This document shows, piece by piece, positions 7,778 through 16,677 of a stretch of DNA of 64,000 nt. The position numbers and the translations under genes were made by a program. Within the stretch, counting starts at the first letter, position 1, and every line of letters starts with the position of its first letter. This DNA is from Nocardia miyunensis NBRC 108239 (GTDB lineage Bacteria; Actinomycetota; Actinomycetes; Mycobacteriales; Mycobacteriaceae). The notes below the pieces were generated by a model that was given only the letters and a program-made list of their open reading frames with translations, searched no databases and was not told the DNA's origin. The DNA lies in contig NZ_BDBQ01000001.1 of the NCBI RefSeq assembly GCF_001613065.1, positions 434,001 to 498,000 on the forward strand, given 5' to 3'.

Positions 7778-9235
7778 TCAGCTCACCGGATAGCTGAAGG
7801 TCTTCGTCTCCAGAAAGTCCTCGAGTCCTTCGACGCCCCATTCACGCCCGAGACCGCTCTGCTTGTACCCACCGAAGGGGGACTCCACATCGAACCACTG
7901 CGCTCCGTTGAGGGCGATCGTTCCGGTGCGCAACCGCAGTGCGATTCGCTTGGCGCGCTCCACATCTGCGCTGTACACCGATCCGCTCAGACCGAACTCC
8001 GAGTCGTTGGCGATGCGCACCGCGTCCTCGTCGTCGGCGAATCCGATCAGAACCACGACAGGGCCGAAGATCTCCTCGCGAGCGATCCTGCTGTCGGGCG
8101 GAACGTGCGAGAAAAGAGTCGGCGCTACGAAGTACCCCTTGGTGTACTTCTCGGGCCGGCCGCCACCGACCACCAGTCGCGCCTCGGACTTGCCGACCTC
8201 GATGTAGTCGAGCACCTTGTCGAACTGTGCGCGATTGATCAAGGGCCCCATCATGTTCGCCATATCGGTCGGGTCGCCCCAGGGCAATCCGGACAGAACC
8301 TGTTCGGCGATGGCCGCGACCTGGTCCATCAGATGGTTCGGAACGAGCAGCCGGGTGGCCAACGCACAGCCCTGACCGGCATGCATGCACACCGCTGCGG
8401 CTGCCATCGCGACACTCGATGCCAGATCGGCGTCGTCGAGAATGATCGCGGCAGACTTCCCACCCAGCTCGAGCGAGACCCGCTTGACGGTCTCCGAGGC
8501 GTTGCGCATGATCAACCGCCCCGTTCGGGTGGACCCGGTGAACGTGATCTGGTCGACGTCGCGATGCGTCGTCAGGACCTCCGCTACCCGGTTGTCCGAG
8601 GTGGTGACGATGTTCAACACCCCGGCCGGGATGTCGGTGTCCACAGCCGCTGCCGCAAGTACCGTTCCCGACCAAGGGGTATCCGGCGCCGGCTTGAGCA
8701 CCACGGTGCACCCGGCAGCGAGCGCTCCTCCGATCTTGGTCAGGTTCAGCTGGAAGGGGAAATTCCACGGGGTGATCGCGGCGACGACTCCGGCCGCTTC
8801 CTTGCGAACGGTGCGGACGGACTCACCACCCATGATCTGCTTCGGGGCCAGCGTCCGCTCGAACTCGTACGTGGACAACAGATCCGGCCAGAATCCCAAC
8901 GATTCGACCGGGCCGTCCAATCCCATCGGGAACGACAACGCGAGCGGCATACCGCTCTCCGCGGTCAGCAACGGGCGCACCTCATCGGCCATCTTGCGCA
9001 GATTGTCCTGCAACTGCGTCAGACATCGACGCCGCAGTTCGACGTCTGTGGCCCAGTCGGTCTCGTCGAACGCTCGACGCGCCGCCGCGATGGCCCGTTC
9101 GACATCTGCCACCTGTGCGTCCGGTGCGATTCCGGCTACCTCTTCGGTGGCAGGATTGAAGACCTCGTACGTCCGGCCGTCGGTGGCCCCGACGAGTTCG
9201 CCGTCGATCAGAATTTTCTGGTCTGTGACAAGCAT
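7778..9235 (-). CDS. NAD(P)-dependent aldehyde dehydrogenase
   Basis: A 485-residue ALDH-superfamily enzyme that oxidises an aldehyde to the acid. The start at 9235 has a GAGGAG box 6 bases upstream; an ATG six codons earlier (9253) has none. Catalytic Glu256 lies in VSLELGGKSA and the nucleophile Cys290 in MHAGQGCA; the PWNFPFQLNLTK and FTGSTRTGR cofactor segments and the EIFGPV motif are intact. It stands alone on the minus strand, with a candidate operator at 9368. A second ALDH at 40119 sits beside an NDMA-type alcohol dehydrogenase, so this one may act on a different aldehyde, for instance a side-chain aldehyde formed after P450 oxidation. Confidence 0.92.
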   Translation of the reverse strand: MLVTDQKILIDGELVGATDGRTYEVFNPATEEVAGIAPDAQVADVERAIAAARRAFDETDWATDVELRRRCLTQLQDNLRKMADEVRPLLTAESGMPLALSFPMGLDGPVESLGFWPDLLSTYEFERTLAPKQIMGGESVRTVRKEAAGVVAAITPWNFPFQLNLTKIGGALAAGCTVVLKPAPDTPWSGTVLAAAAVDTDIPAGVLNIVTTSDNRVAEVLTTHRDVDQITFTGSTRTGRLIMRNASETVKRVSLELGGKSAAIILDDADLASSVAMAAAAVCMHAGQGCALATRLLVPNHLMDQVAAIAEQVLSGLPWGDPTDMANMMGPLINRAQFDKVLDYIEVGKSEARLVVGGGRPEKYTKGYFVAPTLFSHVPPDSRIAREEIFGPVVVLIGFADDEDAVRIANDSEFGLSGSVYSADVERAKRIALRLRTGTIALNGAQWFDVESPFGGYKQSGLGREWGVEGLEDFLETKTFSYPVS

Positions 9236-9367
9236 GTACTGCTCCTCGAGCATGATCCGTTGCGCATCACCGTCGCAGCACGTCCGCAGACGGTGACACT
9301 ACGTTAGATTACTGATCTGAATGCCGTAGAGAAACGCTGCATACATCTGTTTTATCGAGATATATAG

Positions 9368-9384
9368 CGTCACAAATGTCAGAT
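9368..9384. promoter_or_regulatory. Candidate operator upstream of the aldehyde dehydrogenase
   Basis: Read on the minus strand this is TCTGAC-ATTTG-TGACG, a good match to the recurrent site, about 135 bases before the ALDH start at 9235 and in the gap that follows the 9463 gene. Confidence 0.45.
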
Positions 9385-9462
9385 ATTTGTCGTCCACCGG
9401 ACCGCTCAGCACGCTTCCCGGTACCGCTCGGTGAGTTTCGCTCACACGCACCGGGGCCGGAG

Positions 9463-10485
9463 TCACGTTCCTTGCGTGCGCAGGATCGGCTGCCAGCTCT
9501 CGAGAGAGTCCATCGTCTGCGCTGCCACGCTGATGCGATCCGACAGTGGCCCCCATCGGCGTCGCAGTTCGTTCGCCGCCTCCCCCATCGGACCCACGAC
9601 TGCGAACTCGGCGAGCACGTCGTCCCCGATCTGGGCTGGCATCGAGTCCCACTGTCTCGCCTTCGACAACTCGTTCAGCTTCTCGTGCAGTCCTGACCAT
9701 CCATGCAACTCGAACACTCCGCGGTAGGCGGGAGTGGATCCGTAGAACGCGATCTGCCCACGCACATACTCGCGAGCTCGTGCGATCTCGTCCTCGGAGG
9801 CCCCGGTCGCCAGCATGGGAGTGACACCGACGATGAAGTCCGCACGACTGCGACCCGACGCGGCCAAACCGTCTTCGACACTCGGGAGGATCACCTCGGT
9901 CAGATACTTCTCCGTGACGAACGAATGAACCTGGAATCCGTCGGCCACCTCGCCGGCCACCTTGGACATGCCCGCGCCTACGCCGGCGATCAGAACCGGA
10001 GGGCGCCCGTGCGGATTGGGCCCTGGATCGAACATCGGAGTCATCAACGTGTGCGAATAGAATTCGCCCTCGAACCTCAGGTCGATACCCGATTCCCACG
10101 CATCCCAGATGGCGTCGAGTACCTGAACATATTCGCGCATCCGGGCCGCCGGCCGTGACCATGGCATCCCGAAACGCCGAGTGATATGCGCTTTGACCTG
10201 ACTGCCCAATCCCAGTTGGAGTCTGCCACCGGACAGCGCCTGGACATCGTTGGCCGCCATGGCCGTCACCATCGGACTTCGAGCGAAGGCTACGAGAATG
10301 CTGGTCGTCAACCGAATATCGGTCGTACTCTGCGAGGCGGCGGCGAGCAGCACCAACGGGTCGTGGTTCGTCTCGCCCAGACACATCGCGTCGAATCCGA
10401 CCGCCTCCGCTCGGGCTGCGATGCTCGCCACGGTTCCCATACCCGGATCGACCAGAACATCGAAGGGGAAACTGTCTCCAGCCAT
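9463..10485 (-). CDS. LLM-class (F420-dependent type) oxidoreductase
   Basis: A 340-residue luciferase-like monooxygenase-family protein with a TIM-barrel start (FDVLVDPG, ARAEAVGFDAMCLGE) and RLQLGLGSQVKAHITRRFGMPW, HGRPPVLIAGVG and VADGFQVHSFVTEKY segments. In actinobacteria this subfamily normally uses F420 rather than FMN and performs hydride transfers on alcohols, ketones or enoyl groups. The protein is divergently arranged with the GntR gene at 10613, which makes GntR control plausible. Two relatives lie at 26442 and 41625. Substrate unknown. Confidence 0.85.
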   Translation of the reverse strand: MAGDSFPFDVLVDPGMGTVASIAARAEAVGFDAMCLGETNHDPLVLLAAASQSTTDIRLTTSILVAFARSPMVTAMAANDVQALSGGRLQLGLGSQVKAHITRRFGMPWSRPAARMREYVQVLDAIWDAWESGIDLRFEGEFYSHTLMTPMFDPGPNPHGRPPVLIAGVGAGMSKVAGEVADGFQVHSFVTEKYLTEVILPSVEDGLAASGRSRADFIVGVTPMLATGASEDEIARAREYVRGQIAFYGSTPAYRGVFELHGWSGLHEKLNELSKARQWDSMPAQIGDDVLAEFAVVGPMGEAANELRRRWGPLSDRISVAAQTMDSLESWQPILRTQGT

Positions 10486-10612
10486 CAGCCTCTACTCCAA
10501 TTCCTGCAACGAAATACGTGACCATCGACGGCAGTCGAGCCACTTCCTTCCAGGGAGTAGACCAGATATCCTCTATTCCGTCCACGGATCTATCTCAACT
10601 TCAGGAGTTGCC

Positions 10613-11329
10613 ATGACGACGACAGGTAACGGTGTCCGGCCCCGCGCCTCGGATGTCGCACGGCAGATCGAGGACGAGATAGTTGCCGCGGGTTGGCGCG
10701 TCGGTGATGCCGTCGGTTCGGAGACAGAATTGATGAAACGGTTCGACGTCGGCCGGTCGCTGATTCGCGAGGCCTGCCGGATCCTGGAGAGTCGCCACGT
10801 CGCCAAGCCGCGCCGCGGGCCGGGAGGTGGCCTCGTGGTGACGGCGCCGGATCGCTCGGGCGTGCTCGATCACGCGTCGCTGTACCTCGAGTACGCCGGA
10901 TTCGCCCCCGACGACGTCTATGCGGTCATGGAGGTGCTCGAGGTGTCTGCCGTGGAAACCCTCACGGCGACAATAGATTCAGCCGGGATCGACCGGCTCC
11001 GCCAAGTCCTGGCAGAGGAAGCCGCCGCCGACGACTTCCGCGAACGTGCCGTCACCGTGCACACCGAGATCGCTCGTTTGGCCGGAAATTCCGTACTCGA
11101 GCTGTTCATCCACGTCGGCAACAACCTTGCCCGACTGCACGGCCTCACCCCCACCGACAAAGAACGCAGATGGATGCACCAGCGCAACACCGAGCTCGTC
11201 GAGTCCATCATCGCCGGCGACGCGCTCGCTGCCTCCCGCACGGTGCGAAGGCGCCTTCGTGCGATGACTCGTCGCGAAGCCCTCTCCGCGACCAGAAACC
11301 CGACAAGGAAAGCAGAGATACTGCCATGA
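10613..11329 (+). CDS. GntR/FadR-family transcriptional regulator
   Basis: A 238-residue regulator. ATG 10613 is preceded by CAGGAG at a good distance; the upstream open frame is antisense shadow of the neighbour. The N-terminal winged helix is clear (ARQIEDEIVAAGW, GSETELMKRFDVGRSLIREACRILE, PRRGPGGGLVV, residues 15-78), followed by an all-helical FCD-like ligand domain with histidines in TVHTEIARLAGN and WMHQRN. FadR/FCD regulators usually bind acyl-CoAs or organic acids. It lies between the divergent LLM gene and the enoyl-CoA hydratase whose start it overlaps (ATGA), so it probably controls both, and itself. Confidence 0.9.
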   Translation: MTTTGNGVRPRASDVARQIEDEIVAAGWRVGDAVGSETELMKRFDVGRSLIREACRILESRHVAKPRRGPGGGLVVTAPDRSGVLDHASLYLEYAGFAPDDVYAVMEVLEVSAVETLTATIDSAGIDRLRQVLAEEAAADDFRERAVTVHTEIARLAGNSVLELFIHVGNNLARLHGLTPTDKERRWMHQRNTELVESIIAGDALAASRTVRRRLRAMTRREALSATRNPTRKAEILP

Positions 11330-12108
11330 CCGATCCGAAGGACGCGCTGGTACTGATCGAGCAGCGGGGCCACACCCGGATGCTGACGCTCAATCGGCCG
11401 CATGTTCGCAACGCGTTGAGCGTCGCCCTGAGCAACACGCTGGTAGCCGAATTGCATTCGGCGGACGACGATGTGGACACTCGGGTAATCCTGCTGACGG
11501 GGGCGGGCGGTGCCTTCTGCTCCGGCGTCGATCTGAAGGATCTTTCCGAGAACGGATTCGACGGGGCCGAATCCGTCGACGGTAATTGCATCACGCACTT
11601 GGCGGACGTGCGGACGCCCGTCGTCGGGCTCGTGTCGGGACCGGCCGTGACGGGCGGATTCGAACTGGCACTGGCGTGCGACTTTCTCATCGCGACACCC
11701 GACGCCCGGTTCGCCGACACACACAGCAGGATCGGCATCGTTCCCGGCGGCGGACTGACGGCGCGACTCAGTGAGGCCGTCGGGGTACGCCGAGCCCGCC
11801 AGATGAGTTCCACCGGCGCGTATCTCGATGCCGACACCGCACTCGCCTGGGGTGTTGTCAACGAGATCGTGCCGCCCGCGCAGCTGCACGACCGCGGATG
11901 GAGCGTTGCCGAGGCCATGCTCACCGCGGACGCGCGGACGCTCGCAGCCGTGTGGAACCTCTACGACGCCGTCTCCGCTGATGGCATAGCCACCGCCGTC
12001 GAACGCGAAGCGGTCGTCAACCGGGGATGGAGTGTTGCCGGGGACGAAGTGGCGGGCCGCGCGAAAAGTGTAGTTACACATGGGCGCAGCGAATCCGCCA
12101 CCTCATAG
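11326..12108 (+). CDS. Enoyl-CoA hydratase/isomerase-family protein
   Basis: A 260-residue crotonase-fold protein, coupled to the regulator by an ATGA overlap. The oxyanion-hole segments FCSGVDLKDL and GPAVTGGFELALACD are present. The first catalytic glutamate of hydratases (rat Glu144) corresponds to Glu113, but the position of the second (Glu164) is His133 in FADTHSRIGIVPGGGL. It is therefore unlikely to be a standard syn-hydratase; isomerase or hydrolase activity, or a changed mechanism, is possible. Mycobacterial EchA paralogues with a THxRxG segment are known to me, without a settled function. Confidence 0.85.
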   Translation: MTDPKDALVLIEQRGHTRMLTLNRPHVRNALSVALSNTLVAELHSADDDVDTRVILLTGAGGAFCSGVDLKDLSENGFDGAESVDGNCITHLADVRTPVVGLVSGPAVTGGFELALACDFLIATPDARFADTHSRIGIVPGGGLTARLSEAVGVRRARQMSSTGAYLDADTALAWGVVNEIVPPAQLHDRGWSVAEAMLTADARTLAAVWNLYDAVSADGIATAVEREAVVNRGWSVAGDEVAGRAKSVVTHGRSESATS

Positions 12109-12161
12109 ACCCGCATTCCGAGCAAGCGGCGATTCCGGACCGACGTCGATCGATGGCCGCA

Positions 12162-12890
12162 TCATGTCAGCGGTTCGGACGTGCCGCCCGCGAACTCGTC
12201 GATCAACGCCGCGCACCGCTGTGCTTGGTCGAGCACGAGATGGTGGTGTCCACCGGCGATTTCGACGAATGCGGTCGATGGCGCGAAAACATCTGTGATC
12301 TCGGCGATTGCGGCATCGGTGACCACAGCGCTGTGCTCGCCGTACACATACAGAACAGGGATATCCAACGCTCTCGCACAATCGAAGACGAAGTCGAAGT
12401 CGAAGACCAGTCTGCCAATTCGGTCGAATTTACACGTCCATGCGCGGTCTACCCGGCGCAACGAATTCTCGGCCACCGGACCGAGCAACTCGTCCGGCAG
12501 CCGAGGCTGCGATGACAACAACTGGAAGCGCGATCGCGCTTCGTCACGGGTAGCGTAGGGACTCGTCCGGCCCGGTGGCCGCTCGGGAATCTCCGGACGC
12601 GGACTCGTGGGTCCGGCGACGAGAGTATCCAGCAACACGACCGAGGCGATGCGTCAAGAGTATTGGGCCGCAACAGCAATGGCCACACTCCCACCCAGAC
12701 TGTGCGCGGCGAGAACCACGTCGGCGGATCCGATGTCGCCGAGGACCCCGGCTGCCCACTGCCGGACGGTGTACAAGTCTCGAAGTCCTCAACCATGCCG
12801 ATCGGCAGATCGTCGAGCGGGCTCTCGGTGGCGATCAGATCGAGCGCGAAAATGCCCGGCCGAGGCCTCGAGCAGCGTGCGCGGAAACGT
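12162..12890 (-). pseudogene. Alpha/beta hydrolase, frameshifted and interrupted
   Basis: Three pieces of one alpha/beta hydrolase can be read on the minus strand in different frames: TLLEASAGH, then IFALDLIATESPLDDLPIG, then a stretch from DLYTVRQW through the nucleophile elbow AAHSLGGS to VAAQYS. This last stretch ends in an in-frame TGA at 12654-12656 and resumes at once as RIASVVLLDTLVAG, running to the C-terminus with YGEHS and a histidine-rich AGGHHHLVL segment at the catalytic His position. At least two frameshifts plus one stop are needed, and the N-terminal 30 or so residues are missing against the SDR end at 12896. A substitution plus two shifts is hard to explain by a single sequencing error, so it is a true pseudogene or a badly damaged read-through. 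Confidence 0.75.
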
Positions 12891-12895
12891 CGGCC

Positions 12896-13819
12896 CTATC
12901 CGCCCATGCGCAATCCGGCTGCACGGGTGCCGAACACGTCGGTGGCGAAAATCCCGCCGAGTTTGTTTGCATCCCAGCGTTTTCCGCCGTTGGAGACCAC
13001 GGCTACCGGCGACCACGCCTTCAACAGCTGAATGTTCTCACCAAGGGCCTTGATGACCTGTCCGCTGACATGCCCTGCCTCCGGACTCGCCAGCCACGCG
13101 ACGACAGGTGAGCCGAGCGAGGGATCCTTGGGGTCGAACTCGTCCTCGCCGCGCTCGTCCGGCTCGATGGCAGGCGCACTACCGGCCATGGTCGCGGACA
13201 TCCGAGTACGTCCACCGGGGCTGATCGCGTTCACCGTCGCGCCGATCGAGGCGAGTTCGAGGCTCGACGTCTGTGTCAGACCGACGATCGCTGCCTTCGC
13301 TGCGCTGTAATTCGTCTGACCGAAGTGGCCGAGTAATCCCGCACCGGAGGTGGTGTTGATGATTCGGCCGTACACCTTCGAACCCGAGGCCTTGGATTCG
13401 TCGCGCCACCTGCGTGCCACCGCTCGGGTAGTGAGCCAACTGCCGCGAACGTGAACGCGCATGACGAGGTCGAAGTCGTCGGCACTCATATTCCAGATCG
13501 CACGGTCGCGGACGATGCCGGCATTGTTGACCACGATGTCGAGTCGTCCCAGCTCGGCATACGCGCGCTCCACCAGGGCGTCGACCTGCGCCTCGTCGCC
13601 GACATCCGAGAAGTCCGAAATGGCTTTGCCGCCACGCGATTCGATGATCGCGACGACGTCATCGGCGACCTTGCCGGTACCCTCACCAGCGAGCGAAGTA
13701 CCCAGATCGTTGACGATGACGGTGGCTCCGTGCTTGGCGAGCTCGAGCGCGTGTCCACGTCCGATGCCGTGCCCGGAACCGGTGACCAGCGCAACCTTGC
13801 CGTCGAGCAGTCCGCTCAT
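12896..13819 (-). CDS. SDR, 3-hydroxyacyl-CoA dehydrogenase-like (MFE-2 type)
   Basis: A 307-residue short-chain dehydrogenase. The start at 13819 has AAGGAG 10 bases upstream; the longer open frame runs into the neighbour's antisense. TGSGHGIGRGHA (residues 11-22) binds the nucleotide, NNAG follows the fourth strand, and the catalytic Ser, Tyr and Lys are in NTTSGAGLLG and TNYSAAKAA. The length beyond 250 and the long C-terminal extension with PVVAWLASPEAGHVSGQ resemble the dehydrogenase part of peroxisomal multifunctional enzyme type 2, which oxidises (3R)-hydroxyacyl-CoAs. It heads a minus-strand cluster with a DUF35 protein and a crotonase. Confidence 0.85.
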   Translation of the reverse strand: MSGLLDGKVALVTGSGHGIGRGHALELAKHGATVIVNDLGTSLAGEGTGKVADDVVAIIESRGGKAISDFSDVGDEAQVDALVERAYAELGRLDIVVNNAGIVRDRAIWNMSADDFDLVMRVHVRGSWLTTRAVARRWRDESKASGSKVYGRIINTTSGAGLLGHFGQTNYSAAKAAIVGLTQTSSLELASIGATVNAISPGGRTRMSATMAGSAPAIEPDERGEDEFDPKDPSLGSPVVAWLASPEAGHVSGQVIKALGENIQLLKAWSPVAVVSNGGKRWDANKLGGIFATDVFGTRAAGLRMGG

Positions 13820-13884
13820 GTGTTCCCGTCTCCTTGTTTCGTACGAAATGCTTTGTCCAACCACAGCCGTGCGTCCCTCGGGGA

Positions 13885-14328
13885 TCAGGACACGACGGGG
13901 CGGAACACCGTGGCAGAGATGTCGTCGGTGATCGGCCGGAAGAAGACCTCGACGGCCATCCCCACTTCGAGATCCTCCGGCGCGACACCTTCGATGTTGG
14001 TCATCAACCGAGGACCCTCGTCGAGTTGGACCACCGCCGCGACATAGGGCAAACGCGATGCGAAGGGATGCAGGTCGTTCACGAACACGGTGGAGTACGT
14101 GTACAGGGTGCCGCGACCACTGGCCTCGGTACTCACCACATTCTCGCTCCAGCAGAAGGGGCAGAACGGGCGCGGATAGTGATGCACCGCGGAGCAGTCC
14201 TCGCACTTCGCGATCAGCAGCCTGCCCTGTTTCGCGGCGTCCCAATACGGCCGGCTCGCGTCCTCGATCGTCGGCAGATCGGCGCGGGGCTTATCCACCG
14301 CGGGCCCGGCGGTCGCGTTCTCAGCCAT
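13885..14328 (-). CDS. DUF35 OB-fold/zinc-ribbon protein
   Basis: A 147-residue acyl-CoA-associated protein: N-terminal helices, a rubredoxin-like zinc ribbon with CEDC (residues 42-45) and CPFC (56-59), and an OB-fold C-terminal half. DUF35 proteins partner with Ltp-type thiolases or MaoC dehydratases in steroid side-chain degradation, where they complete the active site. No thiolase gene is next to it; the crotonase at 14335 ends 6 bases before its start and they share an operon. It may serve the unpaired Ltp protein from 4045. Confidence 0.85.
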   Translation of the reverse strand: MAENATAGPAVDKPRADLPTIEDASRPYWDAAKQGRLLIAKCEDCSAVHHYPRPFCPFCWSENVVSTEASGRGTLYTYSTVFVNDLHPFASRLPYVAAVVQLDEGPRLMTNIEGVAPEDLEVGMAVEVFFRPITDDISATVFRPVVS

Positions 14329-14334
14329 GGCCGA

Positions 14335-15159
14335 TCACCATCCCACGTAATCGGCGCGGCGCTTCTCCACGAAGGCGCGCACGCCCTCCTTCGAGTCCTG
14401 CGCGTACGACTGGATCTCCTGCGCCATCGCCTCGGCAACGAACGACGCACTGCGATCCGAATCAGGCGAGTCGTTGAACAGCCGCTTGGTCAACGCGATC
14501 GCACTGGTGGGAGCGGCAGCAAGCCGATCCGCGAAATCGGCGACGGCTGCATCGAGTTCAGCGGCCGGCACGACCCGATTGACCAGTCCGAGGTCGAACG
14601 CTTCGCTCGCCGTGAGCTTCTCACCGAAGAACACCATCTCCTTGGCCTTCTGCATACCTATTCGACGTGGCAACAGGTACGCACCGCCACCGTCCACGAC
14701 CAGGCCGCGCTTGACGAAGGACTCGGCGAAGTAGGCAGCATCGCCGGCCACCACGAGATCCGAGGCGTAGGCCAGATGTGCCCCGATACCGGCCGCGGCG
14801 CCCTGCACCACCGTGATCACCGGCTTGCCGCAGTCGAGCACGGAGGCAACGAGTCTCTGCGCCCCGGTCATGATCGTCCGCATCGGACCGGTGACGCGCT
14901 TGACGTTCCTGGCGTGACCGTCGGCGAGTACGGCTACATCGGCGCCGGCACAGAAGTGACGACCATTGGCCCGAAGAACGACCACCCGGACGTCGGGATC
15001 GCCGTCCGCGTCCGAGAACAGCCGGATCAAGGCATTGCGGTCGTCCGGGCGGATCGCGTTCGCGGCATCCGGCCGATTGAGGGTGATCGTCAAGATCCCG
15101 CCGGACAACGCCGACAGGATCGCTGTGCTCCGGCTCTGGTCGGCGACCGTCCCGGTCAT
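14335..15159 (-). CDS. Enoyl-CoA hydratase/isomerase family, PaaG-like
   Basis: A 274-residue crotonase-fold protein; ATG 15159 has GGGAG about 6 bases upstream. Oxyanion-hole segments FCAGADVAVLAD and QGAAAGIGAHLAYASD are intact. Both hydratase glutamates are absent (positions His128 and Phe148), but RGLVVDGGGAYLLPRRIG carries an aspartate (Asp156) in the place used by PaaG/enoyl-CoA isomerase-type enzymes. A double-bond isomerase, or ring-epoxide isomerase-like activity, is more likely than hydration. The candidate operator at 15208 lies just upstream; DUF35 and the SDR follow in the same direction. Confidence 0.85.
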   Translation of the reverse strand: MTGTVADQSRSTAILSALSGGILTITLNRPDAANAIRPDDRNALIRLFSDADGDPDVRVVVLRANGRHFCAGADVAVLADGHARNVKRVTGPMRTIMTGAQRLVASVLDCGKPVITVVQGAAAGIGAHLAYASDLVVAGDAAYFAESFVKRGLVVDGGGAYLLPRRIGMQKAKEMVFFGEKLTASEAFDLGLVNRVVPAAELDAAVADFADRLAAAPTSAIALTKRLFNDSPDSDRSASFVAEAMAQEIQSYAQDSKEGVRAFVEKRRADYVGW

Positions 15160-15207
15160 CGCAGTCTCCCTACCGAGCCGATGGAACGGACTCGTTGAAT
15201 ACACATA

Positions 15208-15223
15208 TCTGACATAGTCGTCA
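15208..15223. promoter_or_regulatory. Candidate operator upstream of the crotonase/DUF35/SDR operon
   Basis: TCTGAC-ATAGT-CGTCA, about 50 bases before the crotonase start at 15159 and just after the P450 stop. It is placed to control the minus-strand genes 15159-12896. Confidence 0.5.
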
Positions 15224-15234
15224 TTTTTAGCTGC

Positions 15235-16488
15235 TCAGCCCGCACTGTACGTCGCCCGGAGATGCTTGACGCCGTTGAGGAAGTTCGAGCGCAGCATGGC
15301 CGGCTCCCCCACCGCGCGAATGTCCGGATAGCGCGTGTACAGCTCACGGAAGGCGACAGCCAACTCGAGCCGCGCCAAATGGGCGCCGAGACAGAAATGC
15401 GGGCCGGGCCCACCGAAAGCCAAATGTGGGTTGGGATCCCGGGCGATGTCGAATGTGTAAGGATCGTCGAACACCGTCTCGTCCCGATTGGCCGATGTGT
15501 ACCACAGGACGAGCTTGTCGCCTTTCGAGAACTCTTTGTCGCCGAGTCGAATTCCGTCACGGGCGACCGTCCGGCGCATATGCACCACCGGACTCGCCCA
15601 GCGCAGCATCTCCTCGATCGCTCCGGCCGAGTAGTCCTCGTAGTCACTCATCCACATATCACGCTGATCGGGATTTCGAGTGAGTACCGAGAGTCCGTGG
15701 GTGATGACGTTTCGAGTGGTCTCGTTTCCGGCTCCGACGAGCAGAATGAAGAACTTCGCCATCTCCTGCGGGGTGAGATTGTCCCCCTCGGTCGCGGCCA
15801 CCAGTTTCGTGATCAGGTCGTCGCGGGGGTCGGCGATACGTTCTTCGGCGAGGGTCCGCAGCAAGGTGATCAAACCCTCGCTGGCAGCGGTGACCGCCTT
15901 GCCGATGCCGACGGCAGTCTGATCCTGGATGTATTCGGAGTCGGATGCACCGAGGATCGTGTTGGTTGCTTCGAGGATGAACTTCTCGTGCTCCCGCGGG
16001 ATGCCCAGCAGGTTGTCGATGATGCGCAGCGGAAGCAACGCGGCGAAATCGCTGACGAAATCGCACTCCCCCGAGGACGGCATCTCGTCGAGTATCTCCC
16101 GGACGGTGCCTTCCACCTCGTCGCGCAGAGCTTCGAGACTCCGTGGCGTGAATCCGCGCGAGACGATCTTGCGCATGCGCGCGTGCTCCGGGTTGTCCAT
16201 ATCGATGATCGACCCGCGATAGTCTCGGAGCTGCTGCGGTTGATCGAAGATCTGGGTTCCCTCGCCCGACACGAAGTCCTCCGACCGACGGCTGACCTCG
16301 AGAATGTCGGCGTGGCGGGTCAGTGCGTAGAAGCCCTTGACGGGCTCGGCGCCGGGCGCTCCCACGGGAACGAAGACCCGCGGGTGATTGCGTCGCAGGT
16401 CTGCGAACACCTCGTCACGCTCGGCAGGGTTGTTCTGCCACCAGTTCAGGTCGTTGAGAGGCGTTGCGACCTCTTCGGTTTCGATCAT
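15235..16488 (-). CDS. Cytochrome P450
   Basis: A 417-residue soluble bacterial P450. The I-helix oxygen-activation motif is LVGAGNETTRN (251-260), the K-helix E-x-x-R is in EEMLRWASP (292-300), and the heme ligand is Cys366 in LAFGGPGPHFCLGAHLAR. The N-terminal FYALTRHADILEVSRRSEDF and the DMDNPEHARMRKIVSRGFTPR segment resemble the CYP124/CYP125/CYP142 group of lipid and sterol side-chain hydroxylases in mycobacteria and rhodococci, but I cannot assign the family without an alignment. It shares a promoter region and candidate operator with the divergent 16678 gene. The ferredoxin at 7462 could supply electrons. Confidence 0.93.
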   Translation of the reverse strand: MIETEEVATPLNDLNWWQNNPAERDEVFADLRRNHPRVFVPVGAPGAEPVKGFYALTRHADILEVSRRSEDFVSGEGTQIFDQPQQLRDYRGSIIDMDNPEHARMRKIVSRGFTPRSLEALRDEVEGTVREILDEMPSSGECDFVSDFAALLPLRIIDNLLGIPREHEKFILEATNTILGASDSEYIQDQTAVGIGKAVTAASEGLITLLRTLAEERIADPRDDLITKLVAATEGDNLTPQEMAKFFILLVGAGNETTRNVITHGLSVLTRNPDQRDMWMSDYEDYSAGAIEEMLRWASPVVHMRRTVARDGIRLGDKEFSKGDKLVLWYTSANRDETVFDDPYTFDIARDPNPHLAFGGPGPHFCLGAHLARLELAVAFRELYTRYPDIRAVGEPAMLRSNFLNGVKHLRATYSAG

Positions 16489-16532
16489 TGGAACCGCCTA
16501 GTGATGTGCTCCCGGTAACCCACCTTCGCGAT

Positions 16533-16549
16533 TCTGGCAGTTGTGTCAC
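16533..16549. promoter_or_regulatory. Candidate operator between P450 and isochorismatase-like gene
   Basis: TCTGGC-AGTTG-TGTCAC in the divergent intergenic region. Its surroundings (ATTCTGGCAGT...TGTCACT.TT.GGCAAG) are strikingly like those of the site at 41612, which suggests conservation beyond the core. Confidence 0.6.
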
Positions 16550-16677
16550 TATTTGGCAAGTGCCCCGAGCAGGGGAATGATGGAACATTGATAACGATGC
16601 GCGATCGAATAACTGGCTCTATCGTCACCTTGCGTACCGACCGGCGACGCACCTCGATCCGAAAGGCCGCACCCCTC

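Noticed and set aside
7664..9307. 547-codon plus-strand frame across the aldehyde dehydrogenase
   Set aside because: It is the complement of a well-conserved ALDH; low-complexity translation without motifs.
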